A stretch of 64,000 bases of DNA from CAYMFD01 sp964389475 (GCA_964389475.1 CAYMFD010000004.1:4794-68793), one strand, 5' to 3'; shown: positions 42,333 to 51,016, numbered from the stretch's first letter. Notes: generated by a model not told the origin, from the sequence alone. Made by a program: numbers and translations.

Positions 42333-43745
42333 TCACCGCTTTATAAATCGTACTCTATTGTTTCTAAAACCATCGGTGGTATTGATCACCAACACGTACA
42401 TACCCGGGTGCAGATCGCTAGTACCTACCTGTGTACCCACTCCCGTCAGACAGACCTTACCCTGCATATTATGCACCGTCCAGGCAACATCGTCCGCTGC
42501 ACCTACTATCGCCATGTAGTCGATAGCGGGATTGGGCTGTAGGCTGATGGTAGCTTGTGCTAGCTCTGTTGTGGAGACAGCATCACAAGCTGCCAGGACT
42601 TCGGCAGGACTACTACATCCAGGACCATTGCCCATAATCTCTATATCTCTCACAAGACCTGCTCTTACTCGCTGACATATCGGCTCTACATCACAGTCAG
42701 ATAGCATAGGGCAATTACGAATAGTTAATGCTGGAAAGACGGTACCATTTCTTTCCGAAAAATCACGTGGATAAAAAGTCAGATGTAGTGAGTCGGCACC
42801 ATCTACCGCGCTTATATCGGTCAGATTTGGGCAGACGCCAAGGGCCAAACCCGAAAGACTATCATACGAGGGACCGTCCAATGATGTGATAGTAGAAGAG
42901 ATGCCGAGATAAGACAGGCAGACATCATCAAGTACATCTAAGTCCGTAAGTGTACTATCTCTTATAGAAAGTCCTATGCAGTAGTCTATCCCTCGTAGAG
43001 GAGCATAATCTCTAGGTCTGTCAACTCCGAATTGTATCATACCGATAGATCCTCCTCGCTCCACACCTGACAAATCCAATAAATCATTTGTAAAGACTCT
43101 CAATAGGCCGATACTACCATCCTCTAACCTGGTAAGATCAAATATCTCGTCCATGCTCGTGACACTAGTGCTATCACGCAATACAAAATGATAAACCTGT
43201 TCCAAACTACTTAAACCCCTCAATCCAATAGGCGAAGAAAGCTGCAAGTCGTAGATGACAGTCACCTGCTCCAGTCCGCTCAAGTCAGGAAAAGTAGGGG
43301 ACTGGGGTAACGACAAAAAGCCTATCGTATCTAACAGTGGGAAGTCACCGAGTCGAACCATGGAAGGATTATTTCTGATAGTCCAATTACCTTTAATTGT
43401 CCTCAGAGAGTCTAGTCCGTCAAAGCTCTCAAGCAATGGGTTATCCTCAATTGTAAAACTATTCAAAACGTCACAGCTCCTCAAGCCAGTCAAATCAGTG
43501 AGGCTGGTATTAGTGATAGATATCCTACCAAATTTTGCATCTCTTAAGGATTGAAGACTGTTAATCTCCTCTCCCTCGACGAAAAGACCTACAGTAGACA
43601 GATCACATGTGTCGTACTTAACACCAAATGAGTCTATCTGAGACTGACTGACTAAATATAAAGCCGAAAAGGGGGAAGGACACTGCGCCTGCAAGCTAAT
43701 GGTAAATACAACCGCTATAAGAATGGTTGCTATAAAATACCTCAT
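42333..43745 (-). CDS. Secreted LRR/receptor-L-like protein with T9SS sorting domain
   Basis: I start the gene at the ATG at 43745, so the protein begins with the signal peptide MRYFIATILIAVVFTISLQA and has about 470 residues. The upstream ATG at 43781 would overlap the neighbouring gene. The body is a run of leucine-rich, receptor-L-like units (LTDLTGLRSCDVLNSFTI, IEDNPLLESFDGLDSL, WTIRNNPSMVRLGDFPLLD) of the kind common in secreted Bacteroidota proteins. A Cys-containing block with CDVEPICQRV near residue 350 follows. The last 75 residues (SLQPNPAIDY, GMYVLVIN) match a type A T9SS sorting domain. A ligand-binding or adhesive surface role is likely but unproven. The gene begins two bases after the stop of the Cys-rich protein, so they may form an operon. 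Confidence 0.83.
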   Translation of the reverse strand: MRYFIATILIAVVFTISLQAQCPSPFSALYLVSQSQIDSFGVKYDTCDLSTVGLFVEGEEINSLQSLRDAKFGRISITNTSLTDLTGLRSCDVLNSFTIEDNPLLESFDGLDSLRTIKGNWTIRNNPSMVRLGDFPLLDTIGFLSLPQSPTFPDLSGLEQVTVIYDLQLSSPIGLRGLSSLEQVYHFVLRDSTSVTSMDEIFDLTRLEDGSIGLLRVFTNDLLDLSGVERGGSIGMIQFGVDRPRDYAPLRGIDYCIGLSIRDSTLTDLDVLDDVCLSYLGISSTITSLDGPSYDSLSGLALGVCPNLTDISAVDGADSLHLTFYPRDFSERNGTVFPALTIRNCPMLSDCDVEPICQRVRAGLVRDIEIMGNGPGCSSPAEVLAACDAVSTTELAQATISLQPNPAIDYMAIVGAADDVAWTVHNMQGKVCLTGVGTQVGTSDLHPGMYVLVINTTDGFRNNRVRFIKR

Positions 43746-43747
43746 AT

Positions 43748-44224
43748 CTAATAGCAATTGTAGTAATATTGTGTCTGACACAAAACTTGACCAGTGCTAA
43801 AGTCCGTGATTGTAATAAATATATCCTGTTGAACACCACTAGTGCCATAATTGGTACCGAGGTTAAAGAAACCTCTACCAAATGGGTTTGTAGTCGGATT
43901 TATGTCCTGAAGTGTTGACAAAAAATTACCGTTGACTGTCTGAACACTTCCACTATTGATGCCCTCGTCCTCTCCATCTAAAGAAATATCAACTACTTGA
44001 CCGTTTGCCAAGCCTGGACATTCCCAATAGATGTAACAGCCGTCATTCTCGCCTGAAAAAGGAGCAAAGTCCTGAGGTTGACAATAGAAAAAGAAAGTAC
44101 ATGGCCCACAATTTACTGAGCAACCTTGCGGCTCACCTTGTTGATTTACTGCATTAAGGCAAGTCTCATCTGTCGATCCACAATCAAAAGATAATTGGGC
44201 AGCTACATCACTTGGCCATAGCAT
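43748..44224 (-). CDS. Small Cys-rich secreted protein, start probably broken
   Basis: I recognise no family. The reading frame from the first in-frame ATG gives 158 residues, opening MLWPSDVAAQLSFDCGS. That is only the second half of a signal peptide with its AAQ cleavage site. Upstream in the same frame are codons for NSLLLL, just after a TGA, and an out-of-frame ATG lies at 44246. Losing one A from the AAA run after that ATG, or adding two, would join it in frame and give MNSLLLLMLWPSDVAAQ or MKNSLLLLMLWPSDVAAQ. The mature part has ten Cys in about 140 residues, including CSVNCGPCTFFFYC. This suggests a disulfide-rich extracellular domain. Either the sequence has a one-base error, or the export signal is damaged. 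Confidence 0.6.
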   Translation of the reverse strand: MLWPSDVAAQLSFDCGSTDETCLNAVNQQGEPQGCSVNCGPCTFFFYCQPQDFAPFSGENDGCYIYWECPGLANGQVVDISLDGEDEGINSGSVQTVNGNFLSTLQDINPTTNPFGRGFFNLGTNYGTSGVQQDIFITITDFSTGQVLCQTQYYYNCY

Positions 44225-44285
44225 TAGAAGGAGAAGAGAATTTCATACTAAATATTTTAAATGAGTTAAAACTCTCGCAATTTAA

Positions 44286-44326
44286 ATAAAAAAAGGTATT
44301 CATCAACATTTCGTCGACGAATACCT
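44286..44326 (-). terminator. Intrinsic terminator of the thiolase gene
   Basis: AGGTATTC (44294-44301) pairs perfectly with GAATACCT (44319-44326), and G-U pairs extend the stem inward. On the minus strand a run of seven T follows. It lies 29 bases past the stop at 44355. Confidence 0.85.
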
Positions 44327-44354
44327 CTACTTTATAAGATTATGCCGCTAGTTA

Positions 44355-45533
44355 TCAGACTCTTTTGATCACAATGGCGCTAGCACCACCACCGCCATTA
44401 CAGAGGGTAGCACAGCCTAGTTCACCATCATGCTGACTGAGCACGTGGCCTAGGGTGGTGACGATCCGAGCACCTGAGGCGCCGAGCGGATGTCCGAGTG
44501 AGACGGCACCACCATGGATGTTGACGATATCCTCTGAGATACCCAACTTCTGGTTAAAGGCCATTGTCACTACAGAGAATGCCTCATTGACCTCATAGTA
44601 GTCGATGTCACCCTTGCTGAGGCCTGCTCGCTCGAGGGCCAGTGGTGCCGCCAGCGTAGGAGCGGTGGTAAACCACTGAGGCTCATGCGCTGCATCAGCA
44701 AATGATACGATCTCTGCTAGTGGCTTGAGACCATGCGCCTTGACCGCGTCTTCGCTAGCGATAATGAGGGCTGATGCGCCGTCATTGATGGTACTAGCAT
44801 TAGCAGCTGTCACGGTACCGTCCTTGGTGAAGGCTGGCCTTAGGGCTGGTATCTTTTCAAACTTGACCTTCTTGTACTCCTCATCCTCTGCGACTACTAC
44901 GTCATCACCTCTACGCTGTGGTATAGATACGGGTATGATCTCATCCTTAAAGTGACCCGCCTCTGTCGCAGCAGCGGCACGCTTGTATGACTGTATGGCA
45001 AAAGCATCTTGCGCCTCTCGACTGATGCCAAACTCTGTAGCCGTAGCATCCGCGTAGATACCCATGGCCTGATGGTCGTAGGCATCGTTTAGTCCGTCTT
45101 TCTGTAGACCATCTACGAGCTCTACCCCACCGAACTTACTACCCCATCGAGCCTTGGTCGCGTAGTAGGGTATATTGCTCATGCTCTCCATACCACCAGC
45201 TACCATGATCTCGGCGTGACCGAGCATAACCGACTGAGCAGCTAGCATGATGGTCTTCATACCAGACGAGCAGACCTTGTTGACGGTCGTACATGGGACG
45301 GTATTGGGTATCGCAGCACCGATAGCTGCCTGCCTCGCTGGAGCCTGCCCTACATTAGACTGTACTACATTACCAAAGTATACTTCTTGCACAGCATCGG
45401 CTGCGACGCCAGCTCGATCTAGAGCACCCTTGATGGCGATAGACCCTAGCTGCGGGGCTGATAACTTGGATAGAGCTCCTCCGAAACTACCCATCGGAGT
45501 CCTCACTGCTGATACGATATAGACCTTCTTCAC
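44355..45533 (-). CDS. Acetyl-CoA C-acetyltransferase (thiolase)
   Basis: The 392-residue enzyme condenses two acetyl-CoA to acetoacetyl-CoA or runs the reverse thiolytic reaction. The nucleophilic Cys88 sits in VNKVCSSGMKT. GGMESMSNIPYY near residue 117, the catalytic His in VSLGHPLGASGAR near residue 348 and the second Cys in CNGGGGASA near residue 378 complete the active site. The length is standard. The start codon is GTG at 45533. No partner genes of beta-oxidation or polyhydroxybutyrate synthesis are next to it, so I do not choose between AtoB, PhaA and FadA roles. It is transcribed alone, with a strong terminator. Confidence 0.95.
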   Translation of the reverse strand: MKKVYIVSAVRTPMGSFGGALSKLSAPQLGSIAIKGALDRAGVAADAVQEVYFGNVVQSNVGQAPARQAAIGAAIPNTVPCTTVNKVCSSGMKTIMLAAQSVMLGHAEIMVAGGMESMSNIPYYATKARWGSKFGGVELVDGLQKDGLNDAYDHQAMGIYADATATEFGISREAQDAFAIQSYKRAAAATEAGHFKDEIIPVSIPQRRGDDVVVAEDEEYKKVKFEKIPALRPAFTKDGTVTAANASTINDGASALIIASEDAVKAHGLKPLAEIVSFADAAHEPQWFTTAPTLAAPLALERAGLSKGDIDYYEVNEAFSVVTMAFNQKLGISEDIVNIHGGAVSLGHPLGASGARIVTTLGHVLSQHDGELGCATLCNGGGGASAIVIKRV

Positions 45534-45774
45534 TCGCTACTTTTTTCTTTGATTTACAATTAAAATACTGGTTGAGAAACCGAAGATAATGCATCTACGG
45601 CATAAGCGACACTAGCACTGTTTATCAGCAGATTACAAATTATAGATTGGTATAATTTTTGATTCCCATATGTGTAATCCGTAGACTTGCTAAATCTACT
45701 TAATACATTATTAACTAACCCCTTGACGTTAACTTACGTCTAGAGAGTATATGAGCAGCTACACAACGCATATT

Positions 45775-46926
45775 ATGAAGAACTTACTTTTTGTCCTAGC
45801 GATAATAATAACTGGCACCTCGACGACGACCGCCCAGGTGGAGTCGGAGGCAGGCTTTATGTATGTAAAGGCCAAGTATCTCTATGACACTGACCGTCAC
45901 GACGATGCGATACGAGAGTTTAACAAGGTCATCAAACTCGACCCCAAGCACGAAGACGTCCTACTGCTACGTGCGAGTAGCAAGTATGCCCTAGCGGCGT
46001 ACCGAGGTGCAGAGACGGACGTACTTGAGTATATCAAACTCAAGGGTATCAGCCCATACGCTACCCTACTACTAGGCAAGGCGCAGATGGCACTAGATAA
46101 CGTAGATGCAGCAGCAGTGACCCTCAAGTCAGCCGCCGCACTAGCACCTAGCGACCCTAGCCCAGCAGAACTACTAGGAGATATCGCCGAAGAAGAGGGC
46201 GAGCTACTTACTGCCTGCTCACACTACAAGACGGCGAGCAAGCTTGGTAGCACTACCGCTAAAAACAAGGCCATCAAGATATGCGCCGACGTAGATGAGG
46301 TACGACCTCCCAAACCCAAAAAAGAAAAGCCGATGTCTGTAGGTGAGAAACTGAGTGACAAGAAGGATCGTGTAGAAGATGTCGTCAAGCAAGAGAAGGA
46401 AAATCCGATCGAAGTGGTAGCTGATCCTGACCTCAATACAGATCGTCCAGCGCAGAAGGAGCCGATCCTAGATAAGAACCCCGAAGAAACTAAGCGCCTC
46501 AAGGAAGCTGCAGAGGCTGCTGCTAGTGGTGGCACAACAGCTCAGTCTGGTAGTACCTCACCTACAGAAGAGATCGAAGAAGTAGTTGAAGAAGAGGAAG
46601 AGAAAGTCGAAATCGATGATACGCCACGTATGCTGGACATCGACGAAGATCTAACGATCAAGATACAGGGTCAGGGACTGGGTAATCGCGATCTAGAGGA
46701 CCAACCAAACATCCTGATACTATCGGAGTCAGATGGTGTCGTAGCCATCGACGTATGTGTCAGTAAGAAAGGTATTGTCACTTCTGCCAACTACAATCAG
46801 AAGGCATCGACTCTCGACAAAAAGTCACTGATCTCGCTAGCTATACGTAAGAGCAAAGACTTTGTATTTGGCAAGGGTACCGATGATCAGTGTGGTACGC
46901 TGTACTACATGATCAAGGGTAGTTAG
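45775..46926 (+). CDS. Periplasmic TPR protein with TonB-C-like C-terminal domain
   Basis: I prefer the ATG at 45775, which begins the signal peptide MKNLLFVLAIIITGTS and gives 383 residues, over the ATG at 45751. Residues about 25-165 are TPR units (FMYVKAKYLYDTDRHDDAIR, VIKLDPKHEDVLLLRASSKY). A highly charged linker of about 150 residues, rich in Lys, Glu and Pro, follows. The last 90 residues (SDGVVAIDVCVSKKGIVTSA, DDQCGTLYYMIKG) resemble the C-terminal domain of Bacteroidota TonB proteins, whose usual ending is QCGTITY. There is no N-terminal TonB membrane anchor with a Pro-rich spanner in the usual order. It may therefore act as a periplasmic adaptor rather than an energy transducer. Confidence 0.75.
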   Translation: MKNLLFVLAIIITGTSTTTAQVESEAGFMYVKAKYLYDTDRHDDAIREFNKVIKLDPKHEDVLLLRASSKYALAAYRGAETDVLEYIKLKGISPYATLLLGKAQMALDNVDAAAVTLKSAAALAPSDPSPAELLGDIAEEEGELLTACSHYKTASKLGSTTAKNKAIKICADVDEVRPPKPKKEKPMSVGEKLSDKKDRVEDVVKQEKENPIEVVADPDLNTDRPAQKEPILDKNPEETKRLKEAAEAAASGGTTAQSGSTSPTEEIEEVVEEEEEKVEIDDTPRMLDIDEDLTIKIQGQGLGNRDLEDQPNILILSESDGVVAIDVCVSKKGIVTSANYNQKASTLDKKSLISLAIRKSKDFVFGKGTDDQCGTLYYMIKGS

Positions 46927-46955
46927 TAGTTGATACTAACAACGGCAATAATAAA

Positions 46956-46989
46956 GAAAGGCGCTGGAGTATTATCTCAAGCGCCTTTC
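46956..46989. terminator. Bidirectional intrinsic terminator
   Basis: GAAAGGCGCT (46956-46965) and AGCGCCTTTC (46980-46989) form a perfect 10-bp stem, with GAG/CTC pairing inside. T-rich sequence lies on both sides. It separates the converging TPR gene (stop 46926) and DUF3276 gene (stop 47013). Confidence 0.85.
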
Positions 46990-47012
46990 TTCATTATTCT
47001 ATCACGAACCTG

Positions 47013-47402
47013 CTACCAAGCCATATCATCATCGGATGTCGACTTTTCTGCTGGTTCCGCAGTTTCGTTATTGCTTTCTGCTTCTCGCTCTAGGGCTTTC
47101 TCTTTTTCCCACTCCTCCTGCCTACGTTCGAACTGGTCGTAGTCAAAGTCCGGCATGAGCTCATCTTTGACGTGGTCCACGGTCTCGTTGAGTTTCTTGA
47201 CAAAGCGATTGAAGTCCTCCTTGTAGAGGAAAATCTTGTGCCTCTCGTAACCGTCTCCCTCATACCTTCGGGTACTTTCGGTCAATGTGATATAATAGTC
47301 CTCACCCTTGGTCTGTCTTACATCAAAAAAATAGGTCCGTCTCTTACCCGCTCGTAATTTTTCAGAGTAAACGGTCTCTTGTTTGTTGTCTCCGTACGCC
47401 AC
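47013..47402 (-). CDS. DUF3276 / PUR-family nucleic-acid-binding protein
   Basis: The product is a small PUR-alpha-like single-stranded nucleic-acid-binding protein typical of Bacteroidota. The core RAGKRRTYFFDVRQTKGEDY, then ITESTRRY and HKIFLYKEDFNRF, matches the family. An acidic tail ending SDDDMAW follows. The open frame reaches a TTG at 47459, but that codon lies inside the promoter. I therefore choose the GTG at 47402, which leaves 129 residues beginning (M)AYGDNKQETVYSEKL, as in relatives. The protein probably regulates transcription or binds RNA in the cytosol. Its targets are unknown. Confidence 0.85.
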   Translation of the reverse strand: MAYGDNKQETVYSEKLRAGKRRTYFFDVRQTKGEDYYITLTESTRRYEGDGYERHKIFLYKEDFNRFVKKLNETVDHVKDELMPDFDYDQFERRQEEWEKEKALEREAESNNETAEPAEKSTSDDDMAW

Positions 47403-47446
47403 AGCTATCAATATTTTAAATTGGATCAGTGATCCGTGGTTCAACA

Positions 47447-47477
47447 CAAAAATAGCCAAAAAAGCGAGCTGCCAAAA
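47447..47477 (-). promoter_or_regulatory. Consensus Bacteroidota promoter of the DUF3276 gene
   Basis: TTTTG (47477-47473), an 18-base spacer, and TATTTTTG (47454-47447) match the -33 and -7 consensus exactly. Transcription would begin near 47440, downstream of the TTG at 47459, which supports the GTG start at 47402. The promoter starts three bases from the ABC transporter stop codon. Confidence 0.7.
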
Positions 47478-47480
47478 TCA

Positions 47481-49250
47481 TCAATCTGTAAGATCCACAA
47501 CCTGCTGCTGATTAAGCATCTCTGCGTAGATACCACCACGATCTACCAACTGCCTATGGGTACCCTCCTCAGCGATCCGTCCCTCCTCGAGTACGATGAT
47601 CTTATCATAGTCGGTCAGGCTATTGAGCCTATGCGTGATCACGATGGCGGTCTTGTCAGCGAGAGCCCCGTTGAGGTACTCGAGTATCTGTTGCTCCGTC
47701 TTTGTATCTACGGCTGATAGTGCATCATCTAGTAGTACGATGTCTGGATGCTTGATAAATGCCCGAGCGATGCTGACTCGTTGTTTCTGACCACCACTTA
47801 ATGTAACGCCTCGCTCCCCTACCTTGGTGTCGAACTGCTCTGGCAGGGTCTCAATATCATCTCGCACCGCTGCGAAGTCGGCATAACGCTTGATATCCTC
47901 CTCACTAGACTCTCTAGCACCTAAGGCGATATTAGTCGATACTTTCTCACTAAACAAAAAGACATCCTGCGGCACATAGCCGATCTTACGACGTAGGAGG
48001 TCGAGATTATGCGCCTTGACATCGACATCATCTATCATTATACGTCCGCTCGTCACATCATATAGTCGGAGTATGAGGTCAGCCACGGTGCTCTTACCAC
48101 TCGCTGTACGGCCTACGATGGCTAGCTTCTGACCCGCCTCAAGGTCAAAGGAGACATTATCAAGGGCCTTGATCCCTGTGTCGGGATATACATAGGTTAC
48201 ATTTTCAAAAGTGATCTTACCCTCCACGTTATAGACATCAGAGGTAGGATTAGTAATCTCGGGAGCAGTCTGCAAGAGGTAGTTGATCCTCTTCTGCGAG
48301 GCCTCAGCCTCCTGTATGATGCTTGCTATCCACCCGATGGCAGTAACGGGCCACGTCAGCATATTGACGTAGATGATAAACTCTGCGATATTACCATAAC
48401 TGATGGTACCCTTGGTCACCTCGATACCTCCCACGTAGATGACCACCAGACTACTGAGGCTCACCATCAGTATCATCAGTGGATGAAAGAAGGCCTTAAT
48501 ACGTGCCAGCTCTAGCGACTTGGACTTGTAGATATCACTCTGATCGTCGAAATAATTAACAAACTGGTCCTCCTTGGTATATGACTTGACGACGCGGATA
48601 CCAGCATACACCTCCTGTGCGGTGCTCGTCAGCTTAGACAATTGCGATTGTATCTCCTCGCTCTTGAGGTTGATCCGACTACTCACATAGTAGATCGACA
48701 AGGACAGAAAGGGTAATGGTGCTAAGGTGTACAGCGTCAACTTGGGGCTGACCTGTATCATCGCAAAAATTGTGAAGGCAAATAGACAGGTCAGGTTGAT
48801 ACCATACAGTAGTGCAGGTCCTAGGTACATCCGCACCTTATTGACATCCTCACTCACCCGAGACATGATGTCGCCGGTCTTATTTCTTTTATAAAAAGCA
48901 AGGTCTAGCCTAGACAGGTGGTCGAACACCTCCTTGCGCATATCGTACTCGATCAGGCGGCTATTGACAATGATCGTCTGCCTCATAAAGTACATAAGTA
49001 TCCCCTTGCCTATGCTCAAGGCCAGCACAGTACCAGCGAATAGCAAAAGCCCCTTACCTAGGGTATCTGACAAAGTGCTTACGTCACCATCACCGTCACC
49101 GAGGAGGTCTACGACATAGTTGAGGGCCTTCCTGATCTCTTGAGGAATGAGGATACCCGCATAATTGCTGAGTGCTACGAATACCATCCCAGACAGCATA
49201 CGCCACCTGTACTTGACAAAAAATCTATTGAGACTAAAGAGATGGTGCAT
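47481..49250 (-). CDS. MsbA-like ABC transporter, fused permease and ATPase
   Basis: This half-transporter of about 589 residues (start at the ATG at 49250; an in-frame start at 49286 is less likely) would act as a homodimeric exporter in the inner membrane. Six membrane segments fill residues about 10-310. The ATPase domain has Walker A GRTASGKST, the signature LSGGQKQR and Walker B IVLLDDALSAVD, then the switch His in VITHRLN. The order and length match the MsbA/LmrA group that exports lipids or lipid-linked substrates. The substrate cannot be told from sequence. The gene is divergent from the 49386 operon, with about 135 bases between. Confidence 0.9.
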   Translation of the reverse strand: MHHLFSLNRFFVKYRWRMLSGMVFVALSNYAGILIPQEIRKALNYVVDLLGDGDGDVSTLSDTLGKGLLLFAGTVLALSIGKGILMYFMRQTIIVNSRLIEYDMRKEVFDHLSRLDLAFYKRNKTGDIMSRVSEDVNKVRMYLGPALLYGINLTCLFAFTIFAMIQVSPKLTLYTLAPLPFLSLSIYYVSSRINLKSEEIQSQLSKLTSTAQEVYAGIRVVKSYTKEDQFVNYFDDQSDIYKSKSLELARIKAFFHPLMILMVSLSSLVVIYVGGIEVTKGTISYGNIAEFIIYVNMLTWPVTAIGWIASIIQEAEASQKRINYLLQTAPEITNPTSDVYNVEGKITFENVTYVYPDTGIKALDNVSFDLEAGQKLAIVGRTASGKSTVADLILRLYDVTSGRIMIDDVDVKAHNLDLLRRKIGYVPQDVFLFSEKVSTNIALGARESSEEDIKRYADFAAVRDDIETLPEQFDTKVGERGVTLSGGQKQRVSIARAFIKHPDIVLLDDALSAVDTKTEQQILEYLNGALADKTAIVITHRLNSLTDYDKIIVLEEGRIAEEGTHRQLVDRGGIYAEMLNQQQVVDLTD

Positions 49251-49359
49251 AACGGAGATAAGGTGCAACTTAAAGGCAAGATACACCGGTCAAATAAACC
49301 AGCATCATAATCAATAGTTCGACCCAACAACCACAAAAAGCCCAAAAGCCAAATCAATG

Positions 49360-49367
49360 TATCTTTG
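49360..49367 (+). promoter_or_regulatory. -7 element of the 49386-52096 operon
   Basis: TATCTTTG matches TAnnTTTG exactly. Transcription would begin near 49373-49375, after the TTG at 49365, which favours the ATG at 49386 as the start of the first gene. No -33 box is seen at 18-19 bases. Confidence 0.5.
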
Positions 49368-49385
49368 CGGCCTATAAATGGTCCT

Positions 49386-50429
49386 ATGCATAACTTAAAG
49401 GCGGTCTTTTTCATCCTCATCATAACGCTATTAACCTCAACGATATCAATCACTTACGGCCAGGTCAACTATACGACTGAGCTGGGCAAGACTATCGTAA
49501 TTGACGAGAATTATGACTACAAGGGTCTCGTAGAAGAGGCAGGGGCTTACAATGAAGAGGACTCTCCCTTTGAACAACCAGAGAAAAATGTCTACGTCCT
49601 AGATCCGCAGGAAGAGAAGGCTATAGCTAACCTTACTACCGAGGCTGACAAGCGAGAAATCACCGCATACATACGACTGATTAAGTCGCAGAATGATACT
49701 ACTCAAGTGTCAACCTCATATGAGCAGAAATACAAACAGGCACGGCAAATCAGTAAGCTCGTAGGTAAGCTGCCCAAGGTCAATGCTGATCGTCGCACCA
49801 AGGTATACGAGGAGATAGATGAGCTAACGGCCAAGTACAGCGGAGAGGCTATTAAGTCTAGCTTTAGGTCTATGGTAGCGACAGACAAAACGCTTAAACT
49901 AGATAAGCGTCTACCCTTTGACATACTCGCCGAAGATGCCTGCAGTATCGTCTATGACGACTACGATGAGAGCCTTAAGTCCAAACGTAAGGAGACGGTA
50001 GCTGCCCGACTATTTGGGTTTACCCATCCCCGCCTGCGCCGCCACTTTACAGATAGGGACTACATCGAAACCCTCGCTAGTATGGCCAAGATAGGTAGAG
50101 ACTACTTCTTGATCCTACGTATAGATATCGCAAGTAAGAGTGCCAGCAAAAACTACGGCGCTATACCTGCTAACGAACGTGTACGTCTCAAGCTGGTCGA
50201 CGGCTCAAATGTGTATGGCGTAACGGTGAGCAATCAGATGGGTGTCCTAGAGCAGTATACCGGACATACAATCTACACACCGATCATCAAGATCCATAAA
50301 GACGATATCAAGCGTCTAGAACGCATAGCTCTAGATGACGTGGGTATCCTATGGACGAGTGGATTTGAAAACTATGAAGTCTACGATATCGACATACTCC
50401 AAAATCTAAGCAAATGCCTAAGACGCTAA
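49386..50429 (+). CDS. Secreted protein of unknown function
   Basis: I recognise no family. The 347-residue product has a signal peptide (MHNLKAVFFILIITLLTSTI, cleavage near ITYG). The mature part is largely charged and helical (ITAYIRLIKSQNDTTQ, RQISKLVGKLP), followed by a beta-rich end (ERVRLKLVDGSNVYGVTVSN, IHKDDIKRLERIALDDVGIL). That end hints at a domain dealing with substrate or ligand binding, possibly PEGA- or SH3-like. The start at 49386 is chosen because the promoter -7 box overlaps the upstream TTG. The gene overlaps miaE by 16 bases and heads the operon with miaE and aroC. Confidence 0.65.
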   Translation: MHNLKAVFFILIITLLTSTISITYGQVNYTTELGKTIVIDENYDYKGLVEEAGAYNEEDSPFEQPEKNVYVLDPQEEKAIANLTTEADKREITAYIRLIKSQNDTTQVSTSYEQKYKQARQISKLVGKLPKVNADRRTKVYEEIDELTAKYSGEAIKSSFRSMVATDKTLKLDKRLPFDILAEDACSIVYDDYDESLKSKRKETVAARLFGFTHPRLRRHFTDRDYIETLASMAKIGRDYFLILRIDIASKSASKNYGAIPANERVRLKLVDGSNVYGVTVSNQMGVLEQYTGHTIYTPIIKIHKDDIKRLERIALDDVGILWTSGFENYEVYDIDILQNLSKCLRR

Positions 50430-51013
50430 CTACCCTAGGCCTACACCTACCTACTGATCCGCGATGGGTCGACATGGCAGAGATGGACCTCCAGGATATA
50501 TTAACGGACCATGCCTACTGCGAGCAAAAAGCGGCCACCAACTGCATCACGATCATACAGCGATTCGGTGATCACAAGCGACTGGTACGAGAGATAGCCC
50601 CGATCGTGACGGAGGAGTGGGGCCATTTTAGACAGGTGATCGCAGAACTAGACAAGCGTGGACTAGAGTTCGGTCGACAACGCAAAGACGAGTACGTCAA
50701 TAAACTGCGGGTATTTGCTCGACAGGGAGGTGACCGTGGCGACAGACTGATGGACCAGCTGATCGTCTGTGCTATGATCGAAGCTAGAAGCGCCGAGCGA
50801 TTTAGATTACTGTCGCTACATATATCAGAAGTAGAGCTTCGAGAGTTTTACCACCGCTTCATGGTCAGTGAGGCCGGTCACTACCGCCTCTTTCTAGATC
50901 TAGCCATGGAGTACCAACCTAAAGAAAAGGTCATGCAGCGCTGGGAAGAATGCCTAGCCTACGAGGCCGAAATCCTTAAAAACCTCGAAGTTCGGGGCGA
51001 CAGAATGCACTAA
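50414..51013 (+). CDS. miaE: tRNA-(ms2io6A)-hydroxylase
   Basis: This 199-residue non-haem diiron oxygenase hydroxylates the isopentenyl side chain of 2-methylthio-N6-isopentenyladenosine at tRNA position 37. The iron-binding pattern is visible as EEWGH (67-71) and again as SEAGHYRLF near residue 152, with additional Glu in MIEARSAERF near residue 122. The opening LHLPTDPRWVDMAE is typical. It overlaps the upstream gene by 16 bases and is followed by aroC after 3 bases, so translation is tightly coupled. Confidence 0.93.
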   Translation: MPKTLTTLGLHLPTDPRWVDMAEMDLQDILTDHAYCEQKAATNCITIIQRFGDHKRLVREIAPIVTEEWGHFRQVIAELDKRGLEFGRQRKDEYVNKLRVFARQGGDRGDRLMDQLIVCAMIEARSAERFRLLSLHISEVELREFYHRFMVSEAGHYRLFLDLAMEYQPKEKVMQRWEECLAYEAEILKNLEVRGDRMH

Positions 51014-51016
51014 TAC

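Noticed and set aside
47403..47459. TTG start at 47459 for the DUF3276 gene
   Set aside because: It lies in the promoter -7 box, upstream of the likely transcription start, and the extra residues do not match the family.
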